A stretch of DNA of 7,262 bases from NCBI GenBank assembly GCA_028277025.1, contig JAPYVG010000077.1, positions 1 to 7,262 of the forward strand. The letters run 5' to 3'. Under the pieces are notes generated by a model. That model was given only the letters and a program-made list of their open reading frames with translations. It was not told the DNA's origin and searched no databases. The position numbers and the translations under genes were made by a program. Each line of letters begins with the position of its first letter. The first letter of the stretch is position 1. Positions 6,118-7,262 of this stretch are shown in pieces. The DNA comes from Sulfolobaceae archaeon. GTDB lineage: Archaea > Thermoproteota > Thermoprotei_A > Sulfolobales > Sulfolobaceae.

Positions 6118-6876
6118 GAAAATAATAATTGGCGAAAGAACCGGCCATACTTGATAGAAATAGAATAACATAAATTATCGGTAGTAACTGCTCGTTAGCG
6201 AAAAACACTAAAGAGAATATCTGAGACGTCTGAAAGCACAAATAAGAACGTAATTCAGGCTTTGTTATTTATGCAAAATTGTAGCCTAATTTGTCACCGA
6301 CTAAGCTACCGATAATTTGAATGATGCTCCATAAGCCTATAAGTACGGGCGGTAGATGTAAAGCGTAATAAACTAGATATACAATACAAGTATATAAAGG
6401 ATCTCGGTAAGGAATGAATTATATTGAACATTAAAATTGTTTTTTATATATTTTTTAATTATATTTAAAAACCCTACCTTAAAAGCGCTTGTATATGACT
6501 GTTGAGCCACCTCATTATCTGCTCTCCTAACGCTTAACAAAAACGCTAGGCCGATTAATGTAATGATAACGATTAACGTTAGGTTTTTGAATAAGCTTAG
6601 AGCGAGTATAAAGTTCCTAAAATTTGATCCGTAGCCAAGGCTACGAGTTCAAATTTTCTAACTAAATAAATTCCCCCCTCGTAATCAGTCATAAGAATTT
6701 TAAATAGTTTATCAAGTGCAGTTGACTCAAGAGCTTTTATGCTACTGCTAAACGCACTACCTATGAGCAACACGGTGAGGAAAAGTAACTTTAATTTGAC
6801 TAAGTATAAAAATATAGGGTAAAGCGAGATAATAGTACAGCAGTTATGGGAATCTTAGGGAGGTAATACCAAGAAG
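6110..6876 (-). pseudogene. Multi-pass membrane transporter relic, probably MFS
   Basis: Minus-strand text reads as a membrane protein through shifting frames: LALPYIFIL, then after a shift near 6810 LVKLKLLFLTVLLIGSAFSS, the soluble ALESTALDKLFKILMTDYEG, RKFELVALATDQILGTLYSL, then after a shift near 6595 NLTLIVIITLIGLAFLLSVR, a cytoplasmic-type charged piece to about 6420, and after another shift LPPVLIGLWSIIQIIGSLVG-DKLGYNFA, which resembles the MFS G-x-x-x-DK/R-x-G loop motif. After a TAA it reads LVFFANEQLLPIIYVILFLS and SSMAGSFANYYF, ending at TAA 6112-6110. At least three frameshifts plus stops make it non-functional, and the N-terminal segments are poorly preserved. Alternating hydrophobic helices and the loop motif support a transporter; the MFS label is moderate-confidence inference. 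Confidence 0.5.
6619..6657. repeat. Long hairpin-forming inverted repeat
   Basis: AAAATTTGATCCGTAGCC (6619-6636) and GGCTACGAGTTCAAATTTT (6639-6657) can pair along nearly their whole length, with a two-base loop and only a small internal bulge. It lies inside the transporter relic, where one strand also reads as RKFELVALATDQILG, so it may be coding coincidence or a folded DNA/RNA element. Confidence 0.5.
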
Positions 6877-6927
6877 TCGGTATTATCAAGAAGTTTTTAT
6901 TTTTCGACGCCTTCCTGCTGAAAAGAT

Positions 6928-7071
6928 GCCAAACGGAAAAGATTCTCTGTGCATCTCGACTGTTCACAAAATGTAGTCCGAACCGATGGCGAGAATGAGG
7001 AGCCGCTTTGGAAGGGAACCCTCACCCTTCTAGGGCGGGAAGAAAGTCAGGTTATGCCGATTGACTATTAG
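6928..7071 (+). mobile_element. Probable IS200/IS605-type tnpB 3' end and right-end remnant
   Basis: The segment ends with CCCTTCTAGGGCGGGAAGAA and then AGTCAG (7026-7052), close to the right-end consensus seen in many archaeal IS200/IS605 and TnpB-only elements, where the overlapping transcript forms the guide (omega) RNA scaffold. One frame is open for 47 residues from 6928 to TAG 7069-7071 (VRTDGENEEPLWKGTL, then LGREESQVMPIDY) and another ends RSRFGREPSPF at the TAG inside the conserved element; either could be the TnpB tail. No upstream RuvC or zinc-finger motif is readable, so the element is a fragment. Family assignment is from memory of consensus ends, not from a search. Confidence 0.45.
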
Positions 7072-7149
7072 TCATTATGAAGGCCAAACTCTTACACACC
7101 TTATTGTTGGGACGAGTGACATTAAATTGAATAACTACTTTTGTAGAAA

Positions 7150-7262
7150 CTATCTATTTCTTTTCTCCTCATATAATTTCTTAGCATAGTCCAATACTTC
7201 TTCAGCCATCTTTAACGCTTGTTGTGAATCATATTCAGAATACAGTAACTCTGGTGGAGTGT
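7150..7262 (-). CDS. C-terminus of a probable HEPN-domain protein (partial, cut by window edge)
   Basis: The last 36 residues of a minus-strand gene run from the window edge to TAG at 7152-7150: TPPELLYSEYDSQQALKMAE, then EVLDYAKKLYEEKRNR. The pattern P-P-E-x-x-Y followed by an A-x-x-x-A-E-E-(V/I)-L helix is the usual end of archaeal HEPN proteins, which form toxin-antitoxin pairs with MNT nucleotidyltransferases. The catalytic RxxxxxH motif would lie outside the window, so activity and pairing cannot be judged. Confidence 0.5.
   Translation of the reverse strand, partial: TPPELLYSEYDSQQALKMAEEVLDYAKKLYEEKRNR

Noticed and set aside
6172..6318. 13-base inverted repeat AAATTATCGGTAG / CTACCGATAATTT that might mark a small MITE
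   Set aside because: Both arms fall in readable transporter text (IIGS and LPII segments) that continues across them, and there is no flanking duplication; chance within A+T-rich coding DNA is simpler.
1..7262. CRISPR array, tRNA or rRNA genes
   Set aside because: No regularly spaced repeats were found, and no cloverleaf-like or rRNA-like segment was recognised on either strand.

Overview
The window looks like a piece of a crenarchaeal chromosome, most likely from the Sulfolobales. The reasons are its A+T-rich composition, TATA-like boxes about 25-30 bases upstream of start codons with no ribosome-binding site (leaderless transcription), a transposase closely resembling the Sulfolobus ISC1058 group, and VapBC-type and HEPN-type remains. 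This assignment rests on pattern recognition only; no database search was run.

Layout from left to right. Positions 1-387 hold no intact gene and are probably degenerate transposon-derived DNA. Positions 388-1285 (minus) are a broken IS5-type DDE transposase whose catalytic residues are still readable across two frameshifts and one stop. Positions 1398-2017 (minus) are a decayed vapBC toxin-antitoxin pair; its stop/start overlap and a perfect palindromic operator upstream survive. Two intact large genes follow. Positions 2224-4080 (plus) encode an AAA+ ATPase of the McrB/MoxR group. Positions 4265-5452 (minus) encode a PD-(D/E)XK nuclease with a McrC-like C-terminal half. The two converge on a 184-base spacer that holds a small ORF remnant. 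Positions 5497-5787 (plus) are an unrecognised decayed gene, and 5977-6117 is a doubtful small ORF. Positions 6110-6876 (minus) are a broken membrane transporter, probably MFS. Positions 6928-7071 resemble the 3' end of an IS200/IS605-type tnpB with its right-end structure. The right edge (7150-7262, minus) cuts the C-terminus of a probable HEPN-domain protein.

How the parts fit together: this is an accessory, defence-island-like region in which almost everything is decayed except the ATPase and nuclease genes, each with its own promoter. The most economical reading is a divergent McrBC-like, modification-dependent (type IV) restriction system or related NTP-driven nuclease. It is unusual because the two subunit genes converge instead of forming a co-directional operon, and because both proteins carry long helical N-terminal regions in which I recognise no known DNA-reader domain.
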